This document shows positions 1-8,790 of a stretch of 64,000 bases of DNA, piece by piece. The position numbers were made by a program, and so were the translations under genes. The DNA comes from Klenkia brasiliensis (GTDB lineage Bacteria; Actinomycetota; Actinomycetes; Mycobacteriales; Geodermatophilaceae): positions 310,001 to 374,000 of the forward strand of contig NZ_FNCF01000002.1 of the NCBI RefSeq assembly GCF_900100695.1. The letters are read 5' to 3'. The number at the start of each line of letters is the position of its first letter. The first letter of the stretch is position 1. Below the pieces are notes generated by a model. The model made no database searches, was not told the DNA's origin, and was given only the letters and a program-made list of their open reading frames with translations.

Positions 1-312
1 GGCGAGCCCGGCCAGGACGCCGACCCCGACACCGGCGGCGATGCCGGTCAGGGGCCCCAACCCGGCGACGCGGTTGTCGCGGGTGTCGCCCTCGCCCGGG
101 ATCTGCACGTGCGCCTTGTCGGCCAGTGCCTCGACGGTCTGCTCGGGGGTGTCGCTGGTCCCGCGCCCGCGCAGCACCATGTCCAGGTAGGTGACCGTGT
201 TGAGCACCGTCGTCCCCGCGGCGCCGGCGGCTGCCCCGCGGAGCACCCACCCGCCGGTGGAGATGCCGCGCCTGCCCTTGCCCACTGCGCCCAGGGGCGT
301 CCGCTTCGCCAT
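1..312 (-). CDS. Conserved actinobacterial hypothetical protein, 3' end outside the window
   Basis: The ATG is complementary to 310-312 and the frame stays open to base 1, so only the first 104 residues are visible. The protein begins MAKRTPLGAVGKGRRG and has an Ala/Gly-rich segment around residues 25-40, then TYLDMVLRGRG and a TPEQTVEALADKAHVQIPG stretch. A second Gly/Ala/Val-rich hydrophobic segment reaches the window edge. The pattern of two small-residue hydrophobic segments around a short soluble part resembles unnamed actinobacterial membrane-associated proteins, but I cannot assign a function. It lies about 40 bases downstream of the broken hydrolase gene on the same strand and might be co-transcribed with it. 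Confidence 0.6.
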   Translation of the reverse strand, partial: MAKRTPLGAVGKGRRGISTGGWVLRGAAAGAAGTTVLNTVTYLDMVLRGRGTSDTPEQTVEALADKAHVQIPGEGDTRDNRVAGLGPLTGIAAGVGVGVLAGLA

Positions 313-350
313 GGGCACCCGCTACCCGCTCCGGCGGGGGCGGGAAACGG

Positions 351-1859
351 TCACCAGCGGCAGACGGTGATCCGCCGGTCGGGCACCTGCCCGGTCGTGA
401 TGAAGGTGTTCACCGGGTCGTCGACGCACGGGTCGCCGCGGCCGTAGAGCACGTGCGGCCCGTAGAGCTGCACGACCGCGGCGTCGGCCGGCCCCGCCCC
501 GGGGACGAGGTCGCGGAAGACGTCCTCGGCCCCGACGAACGGCGTGTTCGGGTCGGTGTCGGCGTTGAGCACCATGACCGGGTACGGCGGGTCGGTGACC
601 GGGGCCGGGCGGTCGAAGTCCGGCGTGGTCGACGAGCCGGGCCAGAACAGGCAGTCCAGGTCGCCGTAGTAGGAGCCGCCCACCCGCAGCTGGTCGATGC
701 CCTGCTGCGCGGAGACGTCGAGCCACTCGTCGAGCACGGCCCGCGGGTCGCCGCCCTGCGGCACGACGTCGTAGTCCTGGCACTCGACGGCGTAGAACAG
801 CGCGTCGGAGAAGCTCGGGTCGGGTCCGCCGCCGGCGGCGTTGCCGAGCTCGTCGAGGCCGGACACGTCGCCGACCAGTGCCTCGTTCAGGGCGTCGGTG
901 AACTCCTCGCGGCTGTAGGGGTCGCTGGTCGAGGAACCGGCGGCCGCGCGCAGGGTGAGGTCGTCGACGGGGTCGCCGCCGGGCGGGGTGACCGGCGCGT
1001 CGGCCAGCCGCTCGAGCAGGGCGTCGTAGCCGGCGGCCGTGTCCCCGGGAGCGGCGTCGGCGCAGACCGGGTCGGCGTCGCAGCGGGCGAAGGTCGCCGC
1101 GAGCACGTCGTCCCCGGCCCGCGCCTGCTCGACGGCGAACAGGGGCTGGTCGGTGCTCAGGTCGACGACGCCGTCCAGCACCAGCCCGGCGACCCGCTCG
1201 GGGTGGCCGGCCGCGTAGGTCTGCACGTACTGGGTGCCGTAGCTCTCGCCGTAGAGGGTCAGCTGCGGCGCGCCCAGCCACTGCCGGAGGTCCTCGAGGT
1301 CCTCCACGGCCTGGGTGGTGGCGTAGCGGGGGGCGTCGGCGGGGTCGACGCCGGCCTCGGCGAAGCAGTCCTCGCCGAACTACGTGCTGGCCTCGGCGAA
1401 CTCGTCGCGGTCGCCGGCCGACGAGGACGCGTCGACCGGCACGTAGTAGCTGTCGTACGCGTCGTCGCAGCGGAACTCCTGGGAGAGCCCGATGCCGCGC
1501 TGGTCGAAGAACACCACGTCGAAGCCTTCGCGGACCTCGTCGGGGAAGGACTGCGTGTAGGCGTCGGCGGCGGCCAGCCCGCTGGAGCCCGGCCCGCCGG
1601 TGGCGGTGACGAGGACGCCGCGGCGCTCGCCCTCGGCGCGCAGCACGGCGAAGGTGACGTCCCAGTGCTCGCCGGCCGGGCGGGCGTGGTCCACCGGCAC
1701 CGACAGGGTCACGCAGGAGAAGTCGCCGGCGCCGGTCGAGGGTGCGCAGGGCTGCTCGTCGACGAACGCCCAGCCCTCGGGCGCCGGGGACGCCGTCCCG
1801 TCGACGCGGCAGCCGGTGAGCACCAGCGCGGCGAGCACGAGCAGGGACCGGGACCGCAC
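351..1859 (-). pseudogene. TAP-like secreted alpha/beta-hydrolase lipoprotein gene with in-frame amber stop
   Basis: One reading frame encodes a protein of about 500 residues interrupted by a single TAG at 1380-1382. The upstream part (159 codons) starts at GTG 1857-1859 with a lipoprotein signal peptide (lipobox LTGC) and contains the oxyanion region TGGPGSSG and FFDQRGIG. The downstream part, still in the same frame, has the nucleophile elbow GESYGTQY, then the charge-relay Asp/His region and a C-terminal TAP-like domain ending PCVDDPVNTFITTG. This is the arrangement of actinobacterial tripeptidyl-aminopeptidase-like exported hydrolases. No frameshift is seen, so one base substitution explains the break. 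Either the gene is a recent nonsense pseudogene or the base is a sequencing error. The half after the stop has no good start of its own before the nucleophile. Confidence 0.82.
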
Positions 1860-1864
1860 GGCGC

Positions 1865-1870
1865 ACCCTA
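1865..1870 (-). promoter_or_regulatory. Leaderless-type -10 box (TAGGGT) for the hydrolase gene
   Basis: On the minus strand TAGGGT is followed by 5 bases and then the GTG start. No Shine-Dalgarno sequence is present, as expected for leaderless actinobacterial transcripts that begin at or next to the start codon. The same arrangement recurs at five other genes in this window. Confidence 0.5.
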
Positions 1871-1887
1871 ACCGGGGAACGCCCCGG

Positions 1888-2358
1888 TCAGGCCTGTGCG
1901 GCGCGCCTGAGCAGCGGGGCCATCCGGTGGTCGACGAACCGTCGCAGCGCCAGGTTGGTGTCGGTGCGCTGCACGCCCGGGATGGCCAGCACCTGCTCGC
2001 TGATCCGCCACAGGTCGTCGGCGTCGACCGCGACCACCTGCACCAGCAGGTCGGCCACGCCGGACAGCCCGATCACCTCGAGCACCTCGGGGATGTCGGC
2101 CAGGCCGGTGCTCACCTCGGCGAGCGAGGTCTGCACCACGGTGACGGTGATGTAGGCGGTGAGCCGGTAGCCCAGCGCCTCGGGGCGCAGCCGTCGCTCG
2201 AAGGGGTCCAGCGCGCCCCCGGACTCCAGCCGGGTCAGCCGGGCCTGCACCGTGTTGCGGGCCAGGCCCAGGGTCTGCGACAGCGCCATCACCGTGGCCC
2301 GCGGGTCCTCGGACAGGGCGAGCAGCAACCGGGCGTCGGTGGCGTCGATCCCGGGCAC
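1888..2358 (-). CDS. Lrp/AsnC-family transcriptional regulator of the keto-acid dehydrogenase operon
   Basis: A protein of 156 residues, the usual size for Lrp/AsnC regulators. It has an N-terminal winged HTH (IDATDARLLLALSEDPRATV followed by LSQTLGLARNTVQARLTRLE) and a C-terminal ligand-binding RAM domain. GTG 2356-2358 is chosen because it places the HTH about four residues from the N terminus as in the family; GTG 2380-2382 is an alternative eight codons upstream. The gene diverges from the E1 alpha gene with 130 bases between starts. Lrp-type regulators next to branched-chain or pyruvate dehydrogenase operons usually activate or repress them in response to amino acids, so local control of bkdABC is the likely role. 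That link is inferred from position. Confidence 0.85.
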   Translation of the reverse strand: MPGIDATDARLLLALSEDPRATVMALSQTLGLARNTVQARLTRLESGGALDPFERRLRPEALGYRLTAYITVTVVQTSLAEVSTGLADIPEVLEVIGLSGVADLLVQVVAVDADDLWRISEQVLAIPGVQRTDTNLALRRFVDHRMAPLLRRAAQA

Positions 2359-2447
2359 GCTGCTCAGTGTGCCACGCCACACCCGGCCTCGGGTGAACAA
2401 TCTGCTCGGTCGAACACGATCTCCTTGCGCATCCCGACGCGGGAGTG

Positions 2448-2460
2448 ATGTGCTGCACAT
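2448..2460. promoter_or_regulatory. Palindromic operator candidate between the Lrp gene and bkdA
   Basis: ATGTG-CTG-CACAT is a perfect interrupted palindrome in the 130-bp divergent promoter region, 28 bases before the bkdA start. It is a plausible binding half for the divergent Lrp-type regulator. It does not match the E. coli Lrp consensus, and no second copy is obvious. Confidence 0.35.
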
Positions 2461-2488
2461 GCAGGACCGCGACGTGAGGAGGACGACG

Positions 2489-3610
2489 GTGACCGCCGTG
2501 CGAGAGATGGTCGACCCGGTACCGGGGGCGGCCGCGCCCCACCTGCCGGCCCAGCCCGATCTGGTGCAGCTGCTGACCCCCGAGGGCGAGCGGGTCGAGC
2601 ACCCCGAGTACTCCCTGGACGTCACCGACGAGGAACTGCGCTCCCTCTACCGCGACCTCGCGCTGGTCCGTCGCTGGGACGTCGAGGCCACCGCCCTGCA
2701 GCGCCAGGGCGAGCTGGGGATCTGGGCCTCGCTGCAGGGCCAGGAGGCCGCGCAGATCGGCGCCGGCCGCGCGCTGGGCGAGGCGGACATGGCCTTCCCG
2801 ACCTACCGCGAGCACGGGGTCGCCTGGACCCGCGGCGTCGACCCGCTCGACGTCATCAGCCTCTTCCGCGGCAACGACCTCGGTGGCTGGGACCCGGTCG
2901 CCACCCGCTTCAACCTCTACACCGTCGTCATCGGCGCGCAGTGCCTGCACGCGACCGGCTACGCGATGGGCATCCAGCGCGACACCGCCGACGCGGCCGC
3001 CATCGCCTTCCTCGGCGACGGCGCGACCAGCCAGGGCGAGGTCAACGAGGCCTTCATCTGGGCGGCCACCTTCGACGCCCCGGTGGTCTTCTTCTGCCAG
3101 AACAACCAGTACGCCATCTCGGTGCCGATCGAGCGCCAGTCCAAGGTGCCGCTGTTCCAGCGCGCGGCGGGCTTCGGCTTCCCCGGCGTCCGCGTCGACG
3201 GCAACGACGTCCTCGCGGTGCTCGCGGTGACCCGGGCGGCGCTCGCCCGGGCCCGGGAGGGTTCCGGGCCCACCTTCATCGAGGCCTTCACCTACCGGAT
3301 GGGCGCGCACACCACCTCCGACGACCCCACCCGCTACCGGCTGGCCGACGAGCTGGAGGAGTGGAAGCTGCGCGACCCGATCGCCCGGCTCAAGGCGCAC
3401 CTGTCCCGCTCCGGCAAGGCCGACGCCGAGTTCTTCGCCGGCGTCGACGCCGAGGGCGACGAACTCGCCGCCCGCATCCGCAAGGGCACGCTGGAGATGC
3501 CCGACCCGGCCGGCACCGAGATGTTCGACCACGTCTACGCCGAGCAGACCGAGGAGATCGCCGCCCAGCGCGCCGCGTTCCTCGCCTACCAGGAGGGGTT
3601 CGAGAAGTGA
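2489..3610 (+). CDS. bkdA: 2-oxo acid dehydrogenase E1 component alpha subunit
   Basis: A thiamine-diphosphate-dependent decarboxylase subunit of 373 residues. GTG 2489 is preferred because AGGAGG (2477-2482) lies six bases upstream; the ATG at 2459 has no such site. The ThDP motif runs from GDGATSQGEVNEAF to CQNNQYAIS (GDG...NN), and the family signature YREHGVAWTRG precedes it. It forms an alpha2beta2 E1 with the next gene, overlapping it by GTGA, and transfers the decarboxylated acyl group to the lipoyl E2. Similar actinobacterial operons are annotated as pyruvate or branched-chain keto-acid dehydrogenases. The neighbouring Lrp regulator favours branched-chain substrates, but sequence alone does not settle this. 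No E3 gene is present, so lipoamide dehydrogenase must come from elsewhere. Confidence 0.92.
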   Translation: MTAVREMVDPVPGAAAPHLPAQPDLVQLLTPEGERVEHPEYSLDVTDEELRSLYRDLALVRRWDVEATALQRQGELGIWASLQGQEAAQIGAGRALGEADMAFPTYREHGVAWTRGVDPLDVISLFRGNDLGGWDPVATRFNLYTVVIGAQCLHATGYAMGIQRDTADAAAIAFLGDGATSQGEVNEAFIWAATFDAPVVFFCQNNQYAISVPIERQSKVPLFQRAAGFGFPGVRVDGNDVLAVLAVTRAALARAREGSGPTFIEAFTYRMGAHTTSDDPTRYRLADELEEWKLRDPIARLKAHLSRSGKADAEFFAGVDAEGDELAARIRKGTLEMPDPAGTEMFDHVYAEQTEEIAAQRAAFLAYQEGFEK

Positions 3611-4581
3611 GCACCCTGACGTTGGGCAAGGCGCTCAACACCGGCCTGCGCAAGGCGATGGAGGACGACCCGAAGGTCGTGCTCATGGGCGAGGACATCG
3701 GCAAGCTCGGCGGGGTCTTCCGGATCACCGACGGCCTGCAGAAGGACTTCGGCGAGGCCCGCGTCGTGGACACCCCGCTGGCCGAGGCCGGCATCGTGGG
3801 CACCGCGGTCGGGCTGGCCATGCGCGGCTACAAGCCGGTGGTGGAGATCCAGTTCGACGGGTTCGTCTTCCCCGCCTACAACCAGATCGTCACCCAGGTC
3901 GCCAAGATCCACGCCCGCTCGCGCGGCAAGCTCCCGATGCCGATCACCATCCGCATCCCCTTCGGCGGCGGGATCGGGGCGGTCGAGCACCACAGCGAGA
4001 GCCCCGAGGCCTACTTCGCGCACACCACCGGCCTCAAGGTCGTCGCGGTGTCCAACCCGGCCGACGCGTACTGGATGCTGCAGCAGGCCATCGCCCACCC
4101 CGACCCGGTGGTGTTCTTCGAGCCCAAGCGCCGGTACTGGGACAAGGCCGAGGTCGACCTCGACGCCGCGCCCCCGCCGCTGTTCAGCTCCCGGGTTGTG
4201 CGCGCCGGCGACGACGTCACGCTGCTGGCCTACGGCCCGATGGTGAAGACCGCGCTGCAGGCCGCCGAGGCGGCCGAGGCCGAGGGCCGCTCGCTGGAGG
4301 TCGTCGACCTGCGCACGCTCTCCCCGCTGGACCTGGCCCCCGTCGAGGAGTCGGTGCGCCGCACCGGCCGCTGCGTGGTGGTGCACGAGGCGCAGACCAC
4401 GCTGGGCCTGGGCGCGGAGATCGCCGCCCGGGTCAGCGAGAGCTGCTTCCACTCCCTGGAGGCCCCGGTGCTGCGGGTCGGTGGCTACGACGTCACCTAC
4501 CCGCCGTCCAAGCTCGAGGAGGAGTACCTCCCCGACCTGGACCGGGTGCTCGAGGCCGTCGACCGCTCGATGGGGTTCTGA
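3607..4581 (+). CDS. bkdB: 2-oxo acid dehydrogenase E1 component beta subunit
   Basis: A transketolase-like beta subunit of 324 residues that starts at GTG 3607, overlapping the bkdA stop as GTGA. It carries the expected MGEDIGKLGGVFRITDGL N-terminal motif, the pyrimidine-binding region with VVEIQFDGFVFPAYNQIV, HHSESPEAYFAH, and the C-terminal domain (VVDLRTLSPLDL, VVVHEAQTTLGLGAEIA). It completes the E1 active site at the subunit interface with BkdA. The next gene starts two bases after its stop, so the three cistrons are probably translated in a coupled manner. Confidence 0.93.
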   Translation: MSTLTLGKALNTGLRKAMEDDPKVVLMGEDIGKLGGVFRITDGLQKDFGEARVVDTPLAEAGIVGTAVGLAMRGYKPVVEIQFDGFVFPAYNQIVTQVAKIHARSRGKLPMPITIRIPFGGGIGAVEHHSESPEAYFAHTTGLKVVAVSNPADAYWMLQQAIAHPDPVVFFEPKRRYWDKAEVDLDAAPPPLFSSRVVRAGDDVTLLAYGPMVKTALQAAEAAEAEGRSLEVVDLRTLSPLDLAPVEESVRRTGRCVVVHEAQTTLGLGAEIAARVSESCFHSLEAPVLRVGGYDVTYPPSKLEEEYLPDLDRVLEAVDRSMGF

Positions 4582-4582
4582 G

Positions 4583-6106
4583 ATGCCGGACCTGCGCCAG
4601 TTCAAGCTGCCCGACGTCGGCGAGGGCCTGACCGAGGGCGAGATCCTGCAGTGGCTCGTCGCCGTCGGCGACACGGTGACCACCAACCAGCCGCTGTGCG
4701 AGGTGGAGACCGCCAAGGCCGCCGTCGAGCTGCCCAGCCCGTACGCCGGCACGGTGGTCGAGCTGCTGCACGAGCCGGGGACGACGGTCGACGTCGGCGC
4801 CCCGATCATCACCATCGACATCGGCGGCGACGCGCCCGACGCGCCCGCCGACGACACCCCGGCCGCCGGCCTCATCGGTGGTCCGGCGCCGGGTGGGCGG
4901 ACGTCGGTGCTGGTCGGCTACGGACCCCGCAACACCGAGGCGGTGCGGCGCCCGCGCCGGTCGGGCACCACGGTCGCCGAGCGGGCCACCGCGCCCGCCG
5001 CGCAGGCCCCCACCGCCGGGCAGGACGGTGCCGCCGTTCTGCCCGAGGCCGACTACGGGTCGGGCACCGACCGCCCGCCCCTGCTGGCCACCGCGCCCGA
5101 CGCCACCAGCAAGCCGGTGCGGCACGGCGGGCTGGAGGTCGGCCGGGCCGCCGAGCAGCACGCCGCCGACACCGAGGCGGCCTCGGGCACCGCGGTCGCC
5201 CCCGGCCGGCGCGCGCCCCGCCCGCTGGCCAAGCCGCCGGTGCGCAAGTACGCCAAGGACCTGGGCATCGACCTGACCACCGTCACCGGCACCGGCGCGG
5301 GCGGGGTCATCACCCGCGCCGACGTCGACGCCGCCCGCTCGGCCGTGGTCGAGCCGGCGGCGGCCGAGACCGTCGTCCGGTTCCCCGAGGGCGACGGCGG
5401 GACCGCGGACCGCGAGCAGCGCATCCCGATCAAGGGCGTGCGCAAGCACACCGCCGCGGCGATGGTGTCCAGCGCCTTCACCGCCCCGCACGTCACGGAG
5501 TTCCTCACCGTCGACGTCACCCGGATGATGGCGCTGCGCGGCCGGCTGGCTGCGCGGCCGGAGCTGGCCGGCCTCAAGGTCAGCCCGCTGCTGTTCGTGG
5601 CCAAGGCGCTGCTGCTGGCCGCGCGGCGGCACCCGATGGTGAACAGCTCGTGGGACGAGGCGGCGCAGGAGATCGTGGTCAAGGACTACGTGAACCTGGG
5701 CATCGCGGCGGCCACCCCGCGCGGCCTCGTCGTCCCCAACATCAAGGACGCCGGCCGCCTGTCGCTGGCCGAGCTGGCCGGTGCGCTGGCCGACCTGACC
5801 GCCACCGCGCGGGCGGGGAAGACCTCCCCGGCCGACATGTCCGGCGGCACGATCACGATCACCAACGTGGGCGTGTTCGGGGTGGACACCGGGACGCCGA
5901 TCCTCAACCCCGGCGAGTCGGCCATCCTGGCCTTCGGCGCCGTCCGCGAGATGCCGTGGGTGCACAAGGGCAAGGTGAAGGTCCGGCAGGTGACGCAGCT
6001 GGCGCTGTCCTTCGACCACCGGATCATCGACGGCGAGCTGGGCAGCCGGTTCCTCGCCGACGTCGGCGCCGTCCTGCACGACCCGGGCGTCGCCTTGGCG
6101 CTCTAG
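4583..6106 (+). CDS. bkdC: Dihydrolipoamide acyltransferase (E2) of the 2-oxo acid dehydrogenase complex
   Basis: An E2 core protein of 507 residues. The lipoyl domain spans about residues 5-80 with the lipoylated lysine in VETAKAAVEL (Lys45). A long Ala/Pro-rich linker of about 130 residues follows. The E3/E1-binding domain is near residues 210-250 (KPPVRKYAKDLGIDL, then GAGGVITRADVDAA). The catalytic acyltransferase domain ends with SFDHRIIDGELG, giving the expected His479 and the Asp three residues later. It moves the acyl group from E1 to CoA and forms the oligomeric core. ATG 4583 sits one base after the bkdB stop. The linker is longer than in many single-lipoyl E2s but keeps normal composition. 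Confidence 0.93.
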   Translation: MPDLRQFKLPDVGEGLTEGEILQWLVAVGDTVTTNQPLCEVETAKAAVELPSPYAGTVVELLHEPGTTVDVGAPIITIDIGGDAPDAPADDTPAAGLIGGPAPGGRTSVLVGYGPRNTEAVRRPRRSGTTVAERATAPAAQAPTAGQDGAAVLPEADYGSGTDRPPLLATAPDATSKPVRHGGLEVGRAAEQHAADTEAASGTAVAPGRRAPRPLAKPPVRKYAKDLGIDLTTVTGTGAGGVITRADVDAARSAVVEPAAAETVVRFPEGDGGTADREQRIPIKGVRKHTAAAMVSSAFTAPHVTEFLTVDVTRMMALRGRLAARPELAGLKVSPLLFVAKALLLAARRHPMVNSSWDEAAQEIVVKDYVNLGIAAATPRGLVVPNIKDAGRLSLAELAGALADLTATARAGKTSPADMSGGTITITNVGVFGVDTGTPILNPGESAILAFGAVREMPWVHKGKVKVRQVTQLALSFDHRIIDGELGSRFLADVGAVLHDPGVALAL

Positions 6107-6154
6107 CGCCCGTCTGCGGGGCCCGCGCCCTCCGGGCACCTGTCGAGGGGGCCA

Positions 6155-6225
6155 GAACCCCGCGGTGCGACGTCGAGTTCGGGGTTCGCGGGGTCCTGGG
6201 CCCGTCGACGACCCCGCGAACCCCG
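6155..6225. repeat. Three-armed inverted-repeat element with a GGGCCCGTCGAC loop
   Basis: Between bkdC and the ptsH terminator lie a perfect 14-bp stem (6180-6193 with 6212-6225) and an 18-base loop containing gggcccgtcgacg. A third segment at 6155-6164 (gaaccccgcg) can also pair with part of the 6180-6193 arm, so two mutually exclusive hairpins are possible. The loop shares its GTCGAC/GGGCCC core with the hairpins inside the genes at 30323-30383 and 32378-32439. No coding capacity is apparent here. Confidence 0.6.
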
Positions 6226-6249
6226 GTCTCGGGGGCCGGGGACGACGAA

Positions 6250-6279
6250 GGCCCCCTCCCGCGGGTGCGGGAGGGGGCC
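6250..6279. terminator. Bidirectional terminator between bkdC and ptsH
   Basis: A perfect 13-bp stem (6250-6262 with 6267-6279) closes on a 4-base loop gggt. It lies between two convergent genes. There is no clear T tract, as is common for actinobacterial terminators. Confidence 0.7.
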
Positions 6280-6295
6280 GTCGGGGTCGTGCTGG

Positions 6296-6556
6296 TTACT
6301 CGGCGTCGAGGTCGCGCTCGACCATGCCGGCGATCTCGGCGAGGACGGCCTCGTCCTCGCTGCTGACCTCGACCTCGGCGCCCTTCTTGGCGCCCAGGGT
6401 CATGATCATCAGCGGGGAGCCGGCGTCGACCGGGTTGCCGCCGGGGGTGGCGAGGGTGACCGGCTTGCCGGACTTGCTCACCGCCTCGGCGATCAGGGCG
6501 GCGGGGCGGGCGTGCAGGCCGACGGCGGAACCGACGGTCACGGTCTTGCTGGGCAT
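6296..6556 (-). CDS. ptsH: Phosphocarrier protein HPr
   Basis: A small cytoplasmic phosphocarrier of 86 residues, the standard HPr length. It receives phosphate from enzyme I on His15 (VGLHARPAA) and passes it to the EIIA domain of the fructose permease. The region around residue 46 reads SPLMIMTLGAKKG, so a serine is present at the position phosphorylated by HPr kinase in Firmicutes, although actinobacteria generally lack that kinase. The gene follows fruA by 82 bases on the same strand and probably ends the fruRKA-ptsH operon; a 13-bp hairpin follows it. Confidence 0.95.
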   Translation of the reverse strand: MPSKTVTVGSAVGLHARPAALIAEAVSKSGKPVTLATPGGNPVDAGSPLMIMTLGAKKGAEVEVSSEDEAVLAEIAGMVERDLDAE

Positions 6557-6638
6557 CGAGGGGGTCTCCTCTGCGTCGAGTGAGGTGCGGGGCGCGGGCG
6601 GGGTGGCCGCCCGCGCCCCGGGGTCGGGGTTGATCCTG

Positions 6639-8747
6639 TCAGCTGGCGGCGACGGCGGCACCCGTGGTGTTCACGGTGCTGCCGGCCATCGCGGCCTCGG
6701 TGGCCTCGGCGGGGGCCACCGGCTTGCGGCCGATGCTCTTGGCGGCGGTCACCGCGACGGCGCCGACGATGGTCCCGATGATCACCGCGAGGAAGAACAG
6801 CAGCGCGTTGCTCATCGCGAAGAACACGAAGATGCCGCCGTGGGGGGCCCGCAGCTGGACGCCGAAGCCGGCGACCAGGGCACCGGTGGTGGCACCGCCG
6901 AGCATCATCGAGGGGATGACCCGCAGCGGGTCGGCCGCGGCGAACGGGATGGCGCCCTCGGAGATGAACGAGGCACCCAGTAGCCAGGCGGCCTTGCCGT
7001 TGTCCCGCTCGGCCGCGGTGTACAGCTTCGGCCGGATCGCGGTGGACAGCGCCATCGCCAGCGGCGGGACCATGCCCGCGGCCATGACGGTGGCCATGAT
7101 GACCAGCTGCTGGCGGCCGCCGTCGCCGGCGATCGCCGCGGTGAGGCCGGTGGTGGCGAAGACGTAGGCCGCCTTGTTGACCGGGCCGCCGAGGTCGAAG
7201 CACATCATCAGGCCGAGGATGATCCCGAGCAGGATCGCCGAGGCACCGGTGAGGCCGTTGAGGAAGTTGCCCAGGCCGGTCAGCGCCGCGGCCAGCGGGC
7301 GGCCGAGGAAGAGCACCATGATGCCGCTGGAGATCAGCGTGGCCAGCAGCGGGATGATCACGACCGGCTGCAGCCCGCGGACACCGGAGGGCAGCTTCCA
7401 CGAGGCGATCCACTTGGCCGCGAAGCCGGCGATGATGCCGCCGACGACGCCGCCGAGGAAGCCGGCGCCGACGGTGCCGGAGACCGCGCCGACGACGAAG
7501 CCGGGCACGATGCCGGGGCGGTCGGCGATCGCGTAGGCGATGTAGCCGGCCAGTGCCGGGACGAGGAAGCCGAACGCCGCGCCGCCGAGCACGAAGCAGA
7601 GCGCGCCGAGGTAGCCGAGCAGGCCGTCGTTGAGGCCGGTGCCGGCGTCGGCGACCGGCAGGTTGAAGAAGCTGTTGTTCAGCGCCCAGTTCAGCGCGTA
7701 GCTCTGGCCCGACGCGGACGCCGGGTCGGTCAGCACGATCTGGTAGCCGCCGAGCAGGAAGCTCAGCGCGATGAGCAGACCGCCCGCGGCGACGAACGGG
7801 ATCATGTAGCTGACACCGGTGAGCAGCCAGCGGCGGATCTCCGAGCCGACCCCCTGGCCGCCCGAGGACGACGCGGCGGCCGCGTCGGCGCCCGATCCAC
7901 CGGGCACCCGGCGGGCGTTCGGGTCCTGCGCAGCGGCGAGCGCCTCGCGGATCATGACCTCGGGCTCCTGGATGGCCCGCTTGGTGCCCGACTGCACGAC
8001 CGGCTTGCCGGCGAACCGGTCGCGGTCCCGCACGCCCACGTCGACGGCGAAGATGACCGCGGCGGCCTTGCTGATGACCGAGGGGTCCAGCGGGGTGGAG
8101 CCCGAGGAGCCCTGGGTCTCCACGTGCAGCTCGACACCCATCTCGCGGGCGGCGGCGGCCAGCTTGTCGGCGGCCATGTAGGTGTGCGCGATGCCGGTCG
8201 GGCAGGCGCTGATCGCGACCAGGGTCGGGCCGCCGGCGGCGGGCGCGGCGGCCGGGGCGGCAGCGGCGGCGGCCGGTGCGGCGGCGGTGGCCGGGGCGGG
8301 GGAGACGACGTCCTGCACCAGGGCGACGACCTCGTCGGCGGAGGAGGCGCCGCGCAGGGAGGCGACGAACTCCGGCCGCACCAGCGCGCGGGCCAGCGAG
8401 GACAGCAGGGTCAGGTGGTCGGCGTCGCCGGCCTCGGGGGCGGCGATCAGGAACACCAGGTCCGCCGGGCCGTCGGCGGCGCCGAAGTCGGCGCCGGGGC
8501 GCAGCCGGGCGAAGGCCAGCGAGGCCTCGGTGACGGCGGCCGAGCGGCAGTGCGGGATCGCGATGCCGCCGGGCAGGCCGGTGGCGACCTTGGCCTCGCG
8601 GTCCATCGCGTCGGAGTACAGGCCCTCGGCCGAGGTGGCCCGCCCGCTGCGGGCGACCAGCTCGGCGAGCTGCCTGATGACGGCGGTCTTGTCAGCGCCG
8701 GGGCTGACGTCGAGCGCCACCAGGTCGGTGGTGATCAGTGCGGACAC
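6639..8747 (-). CDS. fruA: PTS fructose transporter subunit EIIABC
   Basis: A fused fructose permease of 702 residues in the order EIIA-EIIB-EIIC. EIIA spans about 1-145 with phospho-His66 (GIAIPHCRS). An Ala/Pro linker leads to EIIB (about 173-270) with phospho-Cys182 (ISACPTGIAHTYMAADKL). After a Ser/Gly-rich linker the EIIC membrane domain (about 300-680) has many hydrophobic helices and ends near SIGRKPVAPAEA. It imports fructose with phosphorylation at C1, feeding FruK. GTG 8745-8747 has AGGAG five bases upstream. It lies 43 bases after fruK. Domain order and motifs match actinobacterial FruA, so substrate assignment is confident. Confidence 0.95.
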   Translation of the reverse strand: MSALITTDLVALDVSPGADKTAVIRQLAELVARSGRATSAEGLYSDAMDREAKVATGLPGGIAIPHCRSAAVTEASLAFARLRPGADFGAADGPADLVFLIAAPEAGDADHLTLLSSLARALVRPEFVASLRGASSADEVVALVQDVVSPAPATAAAPAAAAAAPAAAPAAGGPTLVAISACPTGIAHTYMAADKLAAAAREMGVELHVETQGSSGSTPLDPSVISKAAAVIFAVDVGVRDRDRFAGKPVVQSGTKRAIQEPEVMIREALAAAQDPNARRVPGGSGADAAAASSSGGQGVGSEIRRWLLTGVSYMIPFVAAGGLLIALSFLLGGYQIVLTDPASASGQSYALNWALNNSFFNLPVADAGTGLNDGLLGYLGALCFVLGGAAFGFLVPALAGYIAYAIADRPGIVPGFVVGAVSGTVGAGFLGGVVGGIIAGFAAKWIASWKLPSGVRGLQPVVIIPLLATLISSGIMVLFLGRPLAAALTGLGNFLNGLTGASAILLGIILGLMMCFDLGGPVNKAAYVFATTGLTAAIAGDGGRQQLVIMATVMAAGMVPPLAMALSTAIRPKLYTAAERDNGKAAWLLGASFISEGAIPFAAADPLRVIPSMMLGGATTGALVAGFGVQLRAPHGGIFVFFAMSNALLFFLAVIIGTIVGAVAVTAAKSIGRKPVAPAEATEAAMAGSTVNTTGAAVAAS

Positions 8748-8790
8748 GGGTGCTCCTGGTCGTGAAGGGGGCTGCGGCGGGGAAGTGGGC

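Noticed and set aside
322-1871. Long open frames on both strands over the hydrolase region
   Set aside because: They are GC-bias shadows: Arg/Gly/Ala-rich translations without motifs, while the minus-strand frame with the lipobox and nucleophile elbow explains the region.
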